From: Lates calcarifer
Taxonomy: Eukaryota; Chordata; Actinopteri; Centropomidae
DNA: 64,000 nt
Assembly: GCF_001640805.2 (NCBI RefSeq)
Contig: NC_066848.1
Location: forward strand, 14,286,509-14,350,508
Direction of reading: 5' to 3'
Numbering within the stretch: the first letter of the stretch is position 1; each line of letters opens with the position of its first letter. Position numbers and translations under genes: made by a program. Under the pieces are notes generated by a model. That model did no database searches. It was not told where the DNA came from and was given only the letters and a program-made list of their open reading frames with translations. Below are positions 13,739 through 25,034 of the stretch, in pieces.

Positions 13739-16700
13739 TATTGCTTTTCTGACCTGATGTTAATGCACCACCTAGTGAAGTCACTCTTCACCCTGTCTGG
13801 AATGTTCACCTTCACTGTCAAAATCTTCAGACTCTCCCCTCGGTTAATAGCCAGGGTCTGTGCACGTACACACATGAAAGCAAGTACACACATACACACA
13901 AATTTCCTCTGGTTAATGCAATATAACAACAATGTGCACAGGTGCACATGAGCACAAGGAGGAAGGGCCCACTGCCTCCCAAAAACTCATAACCTCCACA
14001 GGTCACAAAAATAAACGGTTACAATAATGATTATGTGACTCCTATATCCATATCTAGCGTTATATTTGTAGTTTGATTAATTTGCTTCAACAGGTCAAAA
14101 TTTGATTGTATTTCTTTATAGAAAAACATAGAAGCTCTTCGTCATTTGCCCAACTGTAAGCATAAAAATCTAAATGTGATGATCCTCATGCTCACAATAT
14201 TTAAGAAAGAAGGATTTAAAATTTATATCATTATTTGTACACACAGGACTTAGTTTGGGTTAGACAAGGTTACTGTATATGCAGCATGTAGAAAACATGT
14301 GCTCTCAAACCTCTACACACATCACAAAAACAAAATCTTTTACTTCTCCACACACGTGTAAAAGTGATGAGCCTAGGAGTGTATCCTGTGGCCAGGCCTG
14401 TTATGTTGTGTGGTGGTTCCCCCTCAGAGGAACGGTTACATGCTGTTAAGCGGACAGTAGTAAGTGTCTGACCTTTTCAGTGGGGAACCTTTAGCCCGCC
14501 AAAGAACAGGGCCAAGAAACAAGACGTCAATCTGGAGCCCAAGCGGAAGAAGCGAGCTGACAAATGCCACCACTATGCCACCATCAGCACAGAGACCGCG
14601 AGGCCTACCCCCACCCACGCGCCCACACACACGGTGCCACAGCCATTACCGCTCAGCAGCACCCTCGGATGTACTGCGCCCATGTGCGACTCACACATAC
14701 ACACACAAAAAAAAAAACCCACAGCTAATGGCATGGCGGAGGCAAGAATTAATGCAGCGAGCTTGCTTGAATTATGATGAAAGTTAAATTTCTCTTCTGT
14801 TGGCATGTTCCTGCCCCAGGCTGCTGCTCTGACTGTGATGAGATTTCTCAAACAATCTTCATCAAAGCACTGAAGTTGAACATGCTGTCCAAGGAAGGAA
14901 GATCAACAGCTCTTTCTGGACTCTCTTAACATCTGGAAAAGCCCATGAGTGAAATTAAAGTGGTAAATACAAAACAGCCTTGCTACATCTGTTTTCTCAG
15001 GCTTAAACGTTCAGTCATTTTAAGATCATGTTGTGTAATGATGAATGACATGCAGTCTCTGCATGACTGTCATTCCAGGATGATTCCTACACTTCACCTA
15101 GTATGCTCTCTTCTTGTTGAATGTGGGAATGAAGTATTTGAGAACTCGACATATGTAGCATGAGTTAAGCAGTGCTGCAAAGCCATTAACCTGAACCCAA
15201 ATGTTTGCTGTGCACCCTGTAATTTAACTACCAAAAAATACTAAATTAATATTCTATTTGCCTGGCTGACTAACTGTAGTGAAAAGTCTCCAACAGCTCC
15301 AACATCTGTGTCCTTGCTCTATTTTCTTTAGTAGCTGGCCACTGTCCTTGCTGATGATAAATAACCTAGTGTCTATCTGTACGTCTCTCAGTTTCTGCCT
15401 GGGTTGGGTCACTGGTGGGAGACAGTGAGTGATCTGAAAGGAAGGATGATGTGAGACAGAGGGAGAAGTGTGTGTTTGTGTGTTAAGATGGGCCAGGAGT
15501 GACAGGTAGCCAAGTGCTGGCCAAACCCTGACAAGACCAGACAGACCATCTTTCCTGGACGCCCCTTCATCCTTCCACCAGCCCCCCAAGGGAGGGCAGT
15601 CAGCCAACGACCGTCCTCTCTCTATCTGTCTCCTTGTCTCTCTCACCCTTTCTTTAGAGGAATACTGTCATCAACACATCTAACCATCCAACATATCAGG
15701 ACTAAACAAACAGATACACACACAGTGACACACACAGAGTCACAGCAGACTTGCACACATGCTGACACACCGTATAAGAGTGGTATATGTACTCAAATAA
15801 AAACAGCAGTCAGCAGATTCCCTTATTCTAAAAGGTAAGGCTTAGCTGTAATAGTGCAAGAGTGTTAGGGAAAAAAAGCTAAACTGAGCCTAAAATCCTC
15901 TTGATAAACAATATCTTATTCTATCCAAAAATAAACACACAGCATGGGGACTAATGGATGTTATGAACAACCAACTTCAGATTAGAATGAAGAGGGACAA
16001 AGAAAAACATGTCAATTAGCACTGTTGTACTTCATAGTAAAAAATATGGTCAAATCATCATTTTAGTTGTCAATACTAAATATCACTAACAAGAAGGCAG
16101 AAAGGGGATTAAACAGACCAGAAGCACAGATTTAAAAAGTTAAAACTATGTTATAAATATGTACATTTATTAGTGTGGCCCCCACTTGCAAAATGAAAAA
16201 GATGTCATTTTTATCATGATGTGCAAAAATATAACTAATACATGTTGTTTTAAATTCTTTTAAACTTAACACCAGTGTAACTCACAAAGTAGCACCAAAT
16301 TATCACATCTTATTAGGATCTCTAAAGACCAATACACACACACACATAAAAAAGTATTTGTGTGAGTGGGTGATCGTTCAAATAAACTTGCTTTTTCCCA
16401 CCTGTCCATCAAAAGAGAGTGTTTAATTGATGAAACGGCTCCATTTACTCAAGCTCCACTGCAGGGGGGCCCCAGACTGGAGCGTTAAACTACCATTTGA
16501 TAACAACACAAATCGCATTAAAAGTAGCCCATTGCACATTGAACAAATCAGCCCTGGCATACTCAAGCACATACCAGCTGCTAATAGCTATAAGGTAAAT
16601 GTGTATCCTTCGAAGAAGACCTCAAATCAGATCTGATAGGATTAAATCATAGCTAGGCATCTCAACTAGATATGTCACATGGCTTGTGCTTTAAGACATT

Positions 16701-19700
16701 CCGAATACCAGAGCTTTGTATACACTAACTTTAAATGAATTTCTAAAACTTTACAGAATTCTTAAAAAGGCATACAATGGGGGACTTATTACATTCCATA
16801 AAAAATGTTTTTTAACTAAATGAAATGATTAGTAAATTCAACCAGTCTGATAATCTATTAATCGCTTAAGTCATTTTTCAAGCAAAAAGTTCATATAATC
16901 TACAGGTTACAGTTTCTATATTACATGAATAATCCACTTCTCTTTTTCTTGTGCAATTGTAAAATACATATTTTTGGGTTTTAGGCCAAGAAAAATAATT
17001 GGCAAATGAAGTGAAAATGAAATTCAGCATTAGTCACAGATCCATATTTCCATTCCCAAAGTGCATTTGAAGCAGACAATGAACACTGAATGTTCATGTT
17101 CCATCCTTCTTTAGTCTTACCACTGGCTTTACAAAACATGTCTTTGTATGTCTTGGCTTTAACAATCTACAGGTGAACTTGCATGTTCACTGGACCAACT
17201 CTTTATTGCACCCTTTATACAATGCCCCATCCTTTTCCTTTAACAAACAGCCAAGTGTGTGCTCACACACATGCCTCCTGTCAAAACACATCTTCCACCT
17301 GCTCCCCCTTCCCGCAGACTTGACGGCTAGAAAAGGTTCATTTTAGCCGGAATCCGACAGCTAGCAGGGTCACAGCAGCCTGTGGATTAACACTCCGTGA
17401 CAAAAGCGAGTCATCAAATTAAAGGCCTCGCGCATACACAGGAGAGGAGAGGGGGAAAGGGGAGGTGTGGAGGGGATTGGAGGGCTGAGGTTTAGTCAGA
17501 AAAAGAGGGAGGGAGAGGGAGGCAGATCAGAGCATAGCGAGAGAGAGATAAGTGACGGACGCACCTCAACATCGCTCATCTGTTCATTCTCTCCCTCCCT
17601 TTACCGCCCCCACACCATCTCCACATCCTTCCGTCTGCCTGTGGGCCTAGCAGCAGTAGCTGTCACTACAGGAGAGCGCCTGTCAATCAAAGCTTCCTAA
17701 TCCAATGGCATGTCGGCAGGGGACATGTCACATATGTTAAGAGGAGAGAATGAGGGGACTTGCAGGGTGTGCTTGTGTGTGAGCAAGTGTGTGTGCATGC
17801 ATGTATGTGTATGTGATTGTATGACTGTAGGGCAAAGCACGAGTGCCAGGGAGTGTGGTGTGGCAGAGAGGCAGCGGGTGATGGGAGCTGTGGTGACACA
17901 TGGGGCCCGAGACCAACTCTGAGTAACCCACCAGTCACTAGAGGGACAGAGGGGGTGCAGAGGAGGTAGAGCAGGGCACAGGAGGGGTAAATGTGGAGGC
18001 GCAGACAAGGCTAACTGCGACTGACATCGCTAGCATTCAGAAGCGGCACGCATAAAGCAGACAGAAATGACACAAACACAAACAGATGGTGTGCATTTGT
18101 TTGTGTGTGACTGTGACTGTGTGTGAGTATCCGGCAAGTTGAAACACAGGATACAGGACAATAAGAGTGCAGAGATTATTAATCAAAATGCACCATTAAG
18201 AAATAATGAGAAACATTATCTGTTATTGCTTTTCATTACCATCTCTTTCATGTTCAGCTGGTGTGTACAAATACAGTAAATCCTACACAACAACAGACCA
18301 CAAAAATGTGTCTTTTCACCTATGTTCATGCTTTGGATGAAATGGCTTGGGCTGTAATACAATACCATGTAAAATGTCGCTTGTATATAGTGTTTTTTTT
18401 TTCCACCCAGAATGGATGGATCAATGTGCAAAGAGACAGATATTGACTATGACTACCTGATGGGCCTGGATGCGCTGGATGTTGCAGGTGAAGTCAAAGT
18501 ACAGATGGAACTTGTCAATATCCTTGTTTTTGTTTTGCTGGGCCCCTGGGTTTTTTTGGCTTTGGGCAGTCTTCTCTTGTTCTTTTTCCTTTACCGCCGA
18601 CTTAGACACGGAGGATTGGATGGTCACAAAACTGTTCTCACACCTGACACAGAAAAAAAAATGCAAAGGGAATGTATTGAGCAAGAGATACTTTGATCCC
18701 AGTATGAATGAAACACAAAAACACACAGGAAAATGTAAAGAAGAAATGCACAGTGCCTCACTGTATATCACAAAAAAATCTGAAATGTTGTGTGCATGTG
18801 GATATGTTCTCACAATGTTTTCACGTAGGTGAGTGTCTCAGGGTCTTTGGCTATCATATCAGCCAAGATATGCTCCACACCTGTAGCCACTTCTTCCACC
18901 GATGACAGACCTGTCATACAAACACACATGTGTACTGTACTTCAGACCAGTACCCCTGTGGACCTTTAATTTAAACGTGTGTGTTGATAAATTCTTCACA
19001 ATTTAAATGTGATTGTATACAGTCTGTTTATCCATGGATACGTCTGTCTAAATCTGTATATCTAAACCACTTGAATCAAAGCTAAGAAAATTTGTCAAAC
19101 CAATTCAGTGATCATTAGGTATGTGCCCTAATTCAAGTGATATGCTCAAGCTAACTAGTATCAGTAATTTCTCCAAACATGTCCAAGAATAATATTAACT
19201 TTCAGCGCTACCAAACTCCTCATTTTGAGTGTATACATTTATGTCTTACCTTGAGTATCAGGTTTTACCCATGCCCTTAAATCCAGAGTGTGTGGTGTGT
19301 CCATCAGTGCAGAGGCAGCCACCTCAAGGCCAAGTGCTTTGGCTCTGCGAGCCTTTGTCAGCTTACTCCCTTTTTTATAAGGAGAATACTACAAAGACAG
19401 AAACACTGAGATGACTGAATGAATAAGAGGAGTAAGAGACTCATTCAGGTGTGGATGAAAGTGTGAACAAATAACATTGCAACTAAGAATGGGATCTCAA
19501 AATCACATTTGAATGATAGGTATTGCATCTGCATAAAAATGTGATTCTGACCACATGATCCAGTTCATCAGCTGATCGGCAGCTCCTCAGGTTTTGTTCC
19601 AACTCAGCTGTCAAGACACCATCCTTCTTCAGGGTCTGAATCACAGATTGGGTCTTCTTGGCCAGAGTGCTGAAGCAGCACACACACATATACACAAATA

Positions 19701-20689
19701 AAAAGAAAAACAGATTACATACTGTGCAAAATTAAAACACACACAGACACACACATACTAGATAAAGAGTGTGTCTGACATGCAATAAATAGTCTCAGGT
19801 CTCAAAGCTTGACCAACAGCACCATCTAGTGGCTAATGTCAAATATTCTGTCTGAAATGAACCCAGTCCTGCTTAGCTCATGAGAAAATATTTTATGGCT
19901 GCAGCTGCATATATAAAACCCAGTATCTAAATGTGCTTCTTCATGCATTAAATGTGTGCTAGCAAGAGTATCAGTGGGTGATAAGGTGCATTAGTTTCTT
20001 TAGTTTTTTTTTGGGGGGGGGGGGGTTAGATCAAGATATTTTATGTTTCCTACCATAACTCCTCGTACACAAGCTGGACGTCCCGGACAGCATCAGCATC
20101 CATGTGGTTAATCATCTCTTTGCGGTAGCGCACCATGAATGGCACGGTGTTCTCTTCACGAAGTAGTGCAATGATGTTTACACAAACCCACCGCTGCACA
20201 CATGTTAAGGTAGACAACACCTGAGGAGAAAGACAAGCAGGTAGGCAGTGAGGATGCAGTAAGACACTGCCCACATAACCACAAATTATTAACTATTCAA
20301 TAGACAAAAACTGCTTGCCCATTGTTCATAACTTACAGCCAGTATCTTTGAGTGCATATAAAGTATAGGGAGAATTTAGACATTCAAGTGTACAAAAGAA
20401 ACAGCTAATTGTTTTGTCTTTGAGTCTCTGGCATTAGGACTGCATCATAATGGATTATGTTCTTTATCTCATTCACTGTTGGTGGTGGATCATTTGATTG
20501 GTTTATTTTACTAGTTTGTTCAGCTATAAGAATCCACCAATCCACACTCGCTACAGCTGCTTGAAGCAGGGTGTTGTGCAAAAAAAAGCAAAATGTTAAA
20601 ATATCTGTTGACATTTCCAATCCAGTACCATTCTTTGCATATTAGAACCCAACTTTTAAAGGTAATTATAGTTTGGTAAAAAATAAATA

Positions 20690-20731
<42 letters not shown>

Positions 20732-22273
20732 TAATGTCCACATCAAATGCTTATTATTTCTGCGTGGTCAACTGGTTAGCAACAGTGTCGCTATTTGGTG
20801 GTGGCAGCTTCATGAGTGCACCCTTAAAACAACCATACATTTCGGCATTGTGCTTGTGTTTCTGCCAATCAGTCATGAGAGGGACAGGCACTGTGATAAG
20901 CAGCACTGCTCCCACCCTCTGACAAAAATAGAGACATACACTTTCCTGCACATAAAACACACCAACAAACCCAACAATACCTCAGTCAAGTCCCAGCACA
21001 TATTGAGCTCATTCCTCAGGGCTTGTGCTTCTGATGAAGGTAAAGCAGTTGGTTGTCCTAGACAGGCACCACTGGTCTTCTGTTTCTTTAGAGAGGGTTC
21101 ATCAAACGTGAAATCCTCCTCCTCTACTTCCTCCTTCTTTGCTCTAAACCCAGCTAGCGATGATCCCTCGCCTGCCCATCCGTCTGCCTCATGGGCTCCT
21201 GAGACAATAAATGACACCCTCTGCAAGAAAAAAAAAGAAAACAAGAAAAAGAAAAACAGAAAAAGACAACAGAACAGATTCTTAAAAAGGTGTGATAAAA
21301 TAATGGAGATTAATGATGGGATATGAACTTTGTTAGAAGGTAGCATCAGCCATACACAAAAGAGAGTTTTGCAACTAAAATATACTAATTACAAAAATTT
21401 AAATGATAACTTGTGGTTATAATTTTGCTGACTCTATTTCATCTTCTTTATAGTATGTGTGTGTGTGTGTGCGCAGATATACTCTGAAATAGGATTGAAG
21501 TACTGAAATGGACATCAATCTTACCTCCTCCTTCATTCTGATACTGGGCCCACTTTCTTCAGCCCTCTCTCCCGCTGGACAGTCTGTTTGTTTTTCTCCT
21601 TTGCCTTCTCCAGGCTTATCATCCTGCTCTATATCATCATTTTTTTTCCTCTTTGTTCCAGCCATCACAGATGCACCAGAATCCTTCAGAGCTGTACAGG
21701 CCTGTGTTTTTTTCTCTGCTGCAGATTTGCGTGGTGCCCTTGGCTTAGGATCTTTAGGTACTTTGGGTGCTTTAGGTTCTTTGGGTGCTTTTGGCTCCTT
21801 TGGTTTAGCAGTTCTCTTGGCAGCTGCTTTCTTCTCCCCTGCAGCGGGGGCACTGGCAGTCTTTCTGGTGGCTTTTGGCTTTGGCTCTGAAGGCCTCCAT
21901 TCCTCACTGTCCTCATCACTACTCTTTGTCTGGGAAAAGGACCTGGTAGTAGAGTATGAATGGATTATAATATATTATATAGAAATCCTATATTTCGGCT
22001 TTATTTAGTATATTTTATGTTTGTGTCTCTATTAGCCCTGTGATGAACTGGCAATCTTGTAAACTGTTAACATCAACCCCAATAGTAAAGACAGACCCCA
22101 ATCTGTGCCCATGACCCTGAACATACATACAGTATGCTGTTGTTGCAGAAAATGGATTGTTATTGCAAAATCATGACTGCTATTAATTAACGAACAAAAG
22201 TCACTTACAGGTCAGAGTCCATATCGTTGTACACCACATTTTTGGCAGTTGTTGTTCGGGGTCTTCGCGTCAT
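10283..22273 (-). CDS. srbd1: srbd1, S1 RNA-binding domain protein 1 (Tex-like), 5' two thirds of the coding region
   Basis: This is the eukaryotic relative of bacterial Tex: a helical Tex N-terminal region, a YqgF/RNase H-like fold, helix-hairpin-helix motifs and a C-terminal S1 RNA-binding domain. I read 13 coding exons, all bounded by GT-AG and with consistent phase: 22273-22209, 21942-21525, 21220-20981, 20220-20054, 19669-19552, 19388-19250, 18910-18814, 18643-18457, 13857-13754, 12415-12308, 12057-11900, 10619-10529, 10390-10283. They total 2000 nt, or 666 codons plus 2 nt. Residues 22-160 are K/P/E-rich and look disordered. [11 protein letters not shown] (about 266-276) is the Tex N-terminal signature. 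[13 protein letters not shown] (from about 583) and [12 protein letters not shown] (from about 636) are YqgF-domain signatures. The HhH and S1 parts (about 330 residues in human, from memory) are missing and must lie beyond the left edge. The ATG follows its 3' splice site directly. Family assignment is confident; the exon 8 donor was chosen by phase. Confidence 0.93.
11900..12057 (-). CDS. srbd1: srbd1 exon carrying the start of the YqgF-like domain
   Basis: Encodes [18 protein letters not shown], the first beta-hairpin of the RNase H-like YqgF fold (bacterial Tex has a GxDPGxRTG-type motif here). The acidic residue of the DPG motif is kept. Residues 548-600 of the model; ends in phase 1 before GTAAGT. 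Confidence 0.92.
12680..12925 (+). mobile_element. Teleost LINE/SINE-like 3' fragment
   Basis: The order of motifs CCCTAACCAGTCGAGGCAGA, CCACCCTGACTCTGGTTCTG, CACTGTCAACAAGTGCTTGC and a final TTTGGCTCTATACAAGTAAA is that of a very common fish repeat. Located in the srbd1 intron between the exons at 12415 and 13754, opposite to the gene. Confidence 0.65.
13704..13734. repeat. (GT)n microsatellite next to an srbd1 donor site
   Basis: A GT run lying about 20 bp inside the intron downstream of the srbd1 exon that ends at 13754. On the transcribed strand it is a CA run, a known type of splicing-enhancer sequence when near donors; that role is inference. Confidence 0.9.
13858..18456. other. 4.6-kb srbd1 intron with GC-rich islands
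   Basis: No exon seen. Two islands are GC-richer than their surroundings: about 14410-14900 and about 17280-17930. The first includes a run around 14720-14900 that looks constrained but shows no coding pattern. The second carries a purine-rich GGGAGA stretch at 17440-17550. Long minus-strand frames at 15254-15646 and 17687-18008 lack splice context and recognisable domains. Confidence 0.5.
19819..19832 (-). promoter_or_regulatory. CTCF-like motif (13 of 14 positions)
   Basis: GCACCATCTAGTGG is the reverse complement of the CTCF core CCASYAGRKGGCRS with one mismatch. Intronic in srbd1. Motif match only. Confidence 0.35.
20054..20220 (-). CDS. srbd1: srbd1 exon carrying the Tex N-terminal signature
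   Basis: Contains [20 protein letters not shown], which matches the most conserved stretch of the Tex N-terminal domain. The exon starts after a CTCCTCAG acceptor and ends in phase 2 at TTATG before GTAGGA. This exon alone identifies the family. Confidence 0.92.
20680..20735. repeat. (AAT)n microsatellite
   Basis: About 17 AAT units in the srbd1 intron between the exons at 20220 and 20981; on the minus strand they read as a poly-tyrosine open frame, which is an artefact. Confidence 0.95.
21525..21942 (-). CDS. srbd1: srbd1 exon encoding the low-complexity basic/acidic N-terminal tail
   Basis: The largest exon in the window (418 nt). It encodes a tail of PKxPK/PKEPK repeats followed by an acidic-basic segment ([12 protein letters not shown]). 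No fold is expected. The repeats read on the opposite strand as G/F/L-rich open frames, which are shadows. A nuclear-localisation role for the KRKK run is an inference. Confidence 0.85.
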
Positions 22274-22873
22274 CTGTTAAAAAAATGTTTAGTTATCGAG
22301 CGTTGCATCAAGGCTGTAAAATTAGCTATATGTCCACTGCTGTACATTCACTCTACTTGCAACGCAGTTTCTATAACGAGCACTTTTGGATAATATTGTG
22401 ATGTTAACACTTTGGTACTTTTAAGTAGAAATTTCAGTGCAGGGCCTATTTTCAGTGTGGTACTACTACTATTACTTAAGTACAAGATCTGTGTATTTCT
22501 TCCCCCAATGATAATGTTAATAGTAAAACTCACATCAGAGCGGCTTAACGTTAGCGTTAACTGGTGCAAATGCAACGTTACCCACAGTTAAGCTAGCGTT
22601 AGCTAAATGTCGTTACTAATCAAATTACGATTAAACAGAGAGCAAGAACATTTTACCTGTGCTAACTTTGGCAGCAACGCCGAACTTACTGAAGCACACA
22701 TGAATTTGCAAATGTTTGCTAGCTCTCAAAAGGTTAGGTTAGCTATTTCAAATTTGCCGCCTCGCGGTAACGCTAGCAAAGGTAGCTGGCTGACTGGCGC
22801 TACACCGTACCATATTCATTTATGTCACCGTCTTCACGAAAGATAATTTGCGAAACTGACACACAAGTTGTAC

Positions 22874-22990
22874 CTTTATGCCGTTGGAAACGCTCAACTT
22901 TCTCGTGGGTATTCCGCTGGAAATAGTAGCAAGCCAGTCCCCGCTTCCTGCAACAATATAGGTTCAACCAATGACAACGTCCTTACTCTT
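22874..22990 (-). promoter_or_regulatory. srbd1: srbd1 promoter and non-coding first exon (inferred)
   Basis: On the minus strand a GC-richer block ends in CATAAAG before GTACAA, a plausible donor for a 5'UTR exon that would join the ATG exon at 22273. An ATTGG/CCAAT box lies at 22968-22972 and an ETS-like CAGGAAGCGGGG just downstream of it. The transcription start is not visible directly; about 22950 is a guess. Confidence 0.5.
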
Positions 22991-24700
22991 AAAGGGCAAG
23001 GCACCAATTTTTAAAGGGGATGTCACCGTCATTTTTTAACTGCACAGAAAACGATCATACAATACTTAACATAAAGATACATACATAACAACAACAACGA
23101 GGAAACAAAGTGCCAGAGTAAAAAGTATAGTCTTACTTGAAACCACTGTAATTGTATTGTTTAGTATGATATCCTCGAAGCTTTTTTTTCTAATGAATGT
23201 CACTAGAAAGAGTATTTATTTGGTGGGCTACTACATTTTTATTGAGGACATCTAAATCACCAGTGAATATATTTCTTCTCCTCATGACTAAAGTTTATCA
23301 TGAAGGGCTTTTTCTTCTTCTTCTTTTACTTTAGATGGCAGGTTAATGCACACTCCCCTTACTACCACCCACTGGACTGGAGTAAATTGCAGTAGATTGG
23401 CAGTAAAATTGTATCTAAAAAATCTCTGCCTCGTTTTGGTTTCACTCTGATGGTGATTTCAAAATTAGTGTCTGCTCAGTCAGTTCAGTAATTCATCTAA
23501 TTCATGTAAGAAAACTTAATTGTAACTTAAGCCAAACCCTATCCACAGCTGAGGATCTGTATTCAGCTCTAATCTTCAGGCAGTTTTTTTGTTTTGTTTT
23601 GTTTTGACTGTCTCGCCACAGTCCCCTTTGTCACCTACTGCAGTCTCACTTCCTTTAATCAGCCTCGCAAATATCAGACTTCAATAGTGTCTCTCATTTG
23701 TTGTAACTTTCCTTGTTCCTTAAAAGTGACAACAAATCAAAACCAATTTACAACAGCTCAATGATGCTGTCAGATTTTGCTGTGTATGTACAGACTGAAA
23801 AATGTAGTAGTATCCATGTGTAAGATGTCATGAACCAGTCAAATGTCTAAATATTGTCTTCCTTCCTAATACAAATACTATAATTCTAAAGCAGTTACAA
23901 CAAAAATTTTATTAGCTTTTGTAAAATTAAATCACTGGACTAACTCAGTGGACCAAACGAGCAAGTACAAGGTGGGCACAGAATTTACATGAACATATAC
24001 TTATTTAGATTAGGTACACAGAGGGGCAAGACAACATGGTCATGGGGAAGTCTAAGCAAAGAGTGTTCATATTTACTTAAAATGTGTATAAAAATTATTA
24101 ATTAATTAATTAATTAAATTAATTCTATCATTATTTCTGTGTTATCCATTTACTCCATGGAAAAGACATGATAATGACACTTAACAACAAGATAGCTAAT
24201 TGTTGGCCTGCTGGTGATTGTGGGATCTAAAAACTGGATAAGGGGCCATGATGAGGGGCCAGAAAAAGTTAAAGAATCTGTGATTTAAAGATTTATCAGT
24301 CCTCAACTGCAAGATTATGAATTTTATTATATATCAAACAAGGATATACAATGCAGAGATGTCAGCACAGGGTTAATGAAGTCCCTAATCCCAGAAATAA
24401 TGACAGTATTTGAAAATAAAATGGATTTTACTGCTTAAATATTACTCAGCAATGATAATTCTAATACCAAAACAACAATAATAATAATAATCTGCAATAT
24501 TAGATGTGTAACCAATCGTAACCAACCATACAGTAGTTCTAAATTCAGTGTTTTAAGAGATTTAATCTGTTTCCTAATCATTCTCATTATCAGGTTCCTG
24601 TATATTAAACAAATATTTAATTAATTACACATACTTAGACAGAAGATATAGGGATTAAAAACATCTAACCCAACTGTTTTTGACTGCTGAAGATCTTTAT
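22991..24700. other. Intergenic region between the divergent srbd1 and cd74 genes
   Basis: About 1.7 kb without coding signal. It holds a diverged retroposon tail at about 23300-23400 and a (TTAA)n tract at 24095-24122. The only evident regulatory module is at its right end (24709-24748). Confidence 0.6.
23300..23400 (+). repeat. Retroposon tail, diverged copy 1
   Basis: CTTCTTCTTCTTTTACTTTA followed by GGCAGGTTAATGCACACTCC, then ACCACCCACTGGACTGGAGT. It has the same order and orientation as the copy at about 33589-33675 (TTCTTCTTC, tattggcggttggcag, gtgcattactgccaccaactgg). The two belong to one dispersed family. Confidence 0.55.
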
Positions 24701-24708
24701 ACTCTGCC

Positions 24709-24748
24709 CCCAGTAACAGATGATGAGTCAACATGAGCAACCAATCAG
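24709..24748 (+). promoter_or_regulatory. cd74: X-Y box module of an MHC class II-type promoter (cd74)
   Basis: CCCAGTAACAGATGA (24709-24723) matches the RFX-binding X1 box of class II genes. It runs directly into TGATGAGTCA (24721-24730), an X2/CREB-AP-1-like site. A CCAATCAG box (24741-24748) follows with the X-to-Y spacing close to that of class II promoters. The CCAAT lies on the plus strand, the reverse of the usual CTGATTGG orientation. No clear S/W box was seen upstream. Known biology: RFX, CREB and NF-Y assemble here and recruit CIITA. Confidence 0.75.
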
Positions 24749-24800
24749 AAATTCAGTGTGAAACAAACCCAGCCAGAGTACACACTTTAGTTGAGAGTGT

Positions 24801-24817
24801 GGGGTTTTTCCCCGCCC
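24801..24817 (+). promoter_or_regulatory. cd74: kappaB-like site overlapping a GC box (cd74 proximal promoter)
   Basis: GGGGTTTTTCCCC (24801-24813) is a near-palindromic NF-kappaB-like sequence and is followed by CCCGCCC, an Sp1-type box. It lies between the X-Y module and the proposed first exon. Mammalian CD74 promoters also use kappaB sites; function here is inferred. Confidence 0.45.
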
Positions 24818-25034
24818 ATTGCTTTCAGTTCCTTCTGTCTCTCCTCAGCCATAAAGGTAAAACCATACTGACTTCTGTCATTCATATTTGTGAAACAGCT
24901 TGCAACCTTACGTAAAGCAAGGTATTATTTCTAATTGTGTGTGTATGTGTGTGTGTGTCAGAATGTTAACATTTCATCTGTTTGAACAAACTGTATGATT
25001 GTGTATGTGTGTGTGTTTACAGGTTTGTGCGAAG

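Noticed and set aside
15254..15646. 130-codon minus-strand frame in an srbd1 intron
   Set aside because: Same strand as srbd1, but the exons on either side join in phase without it and the peptide is unlike any Tex segment.
20850..21326. 158-codon plus-strand open frame
   Set aside because: Shadow of the srbd1 exon at 20981-21220 plus intron sequence.
21508..22008. 166-codon plus-strand open frame
   Set aside because: It is the antisense of the low-complexity srbd1 exon; the minus strand has splice sites and family similarity, this frame has neither.
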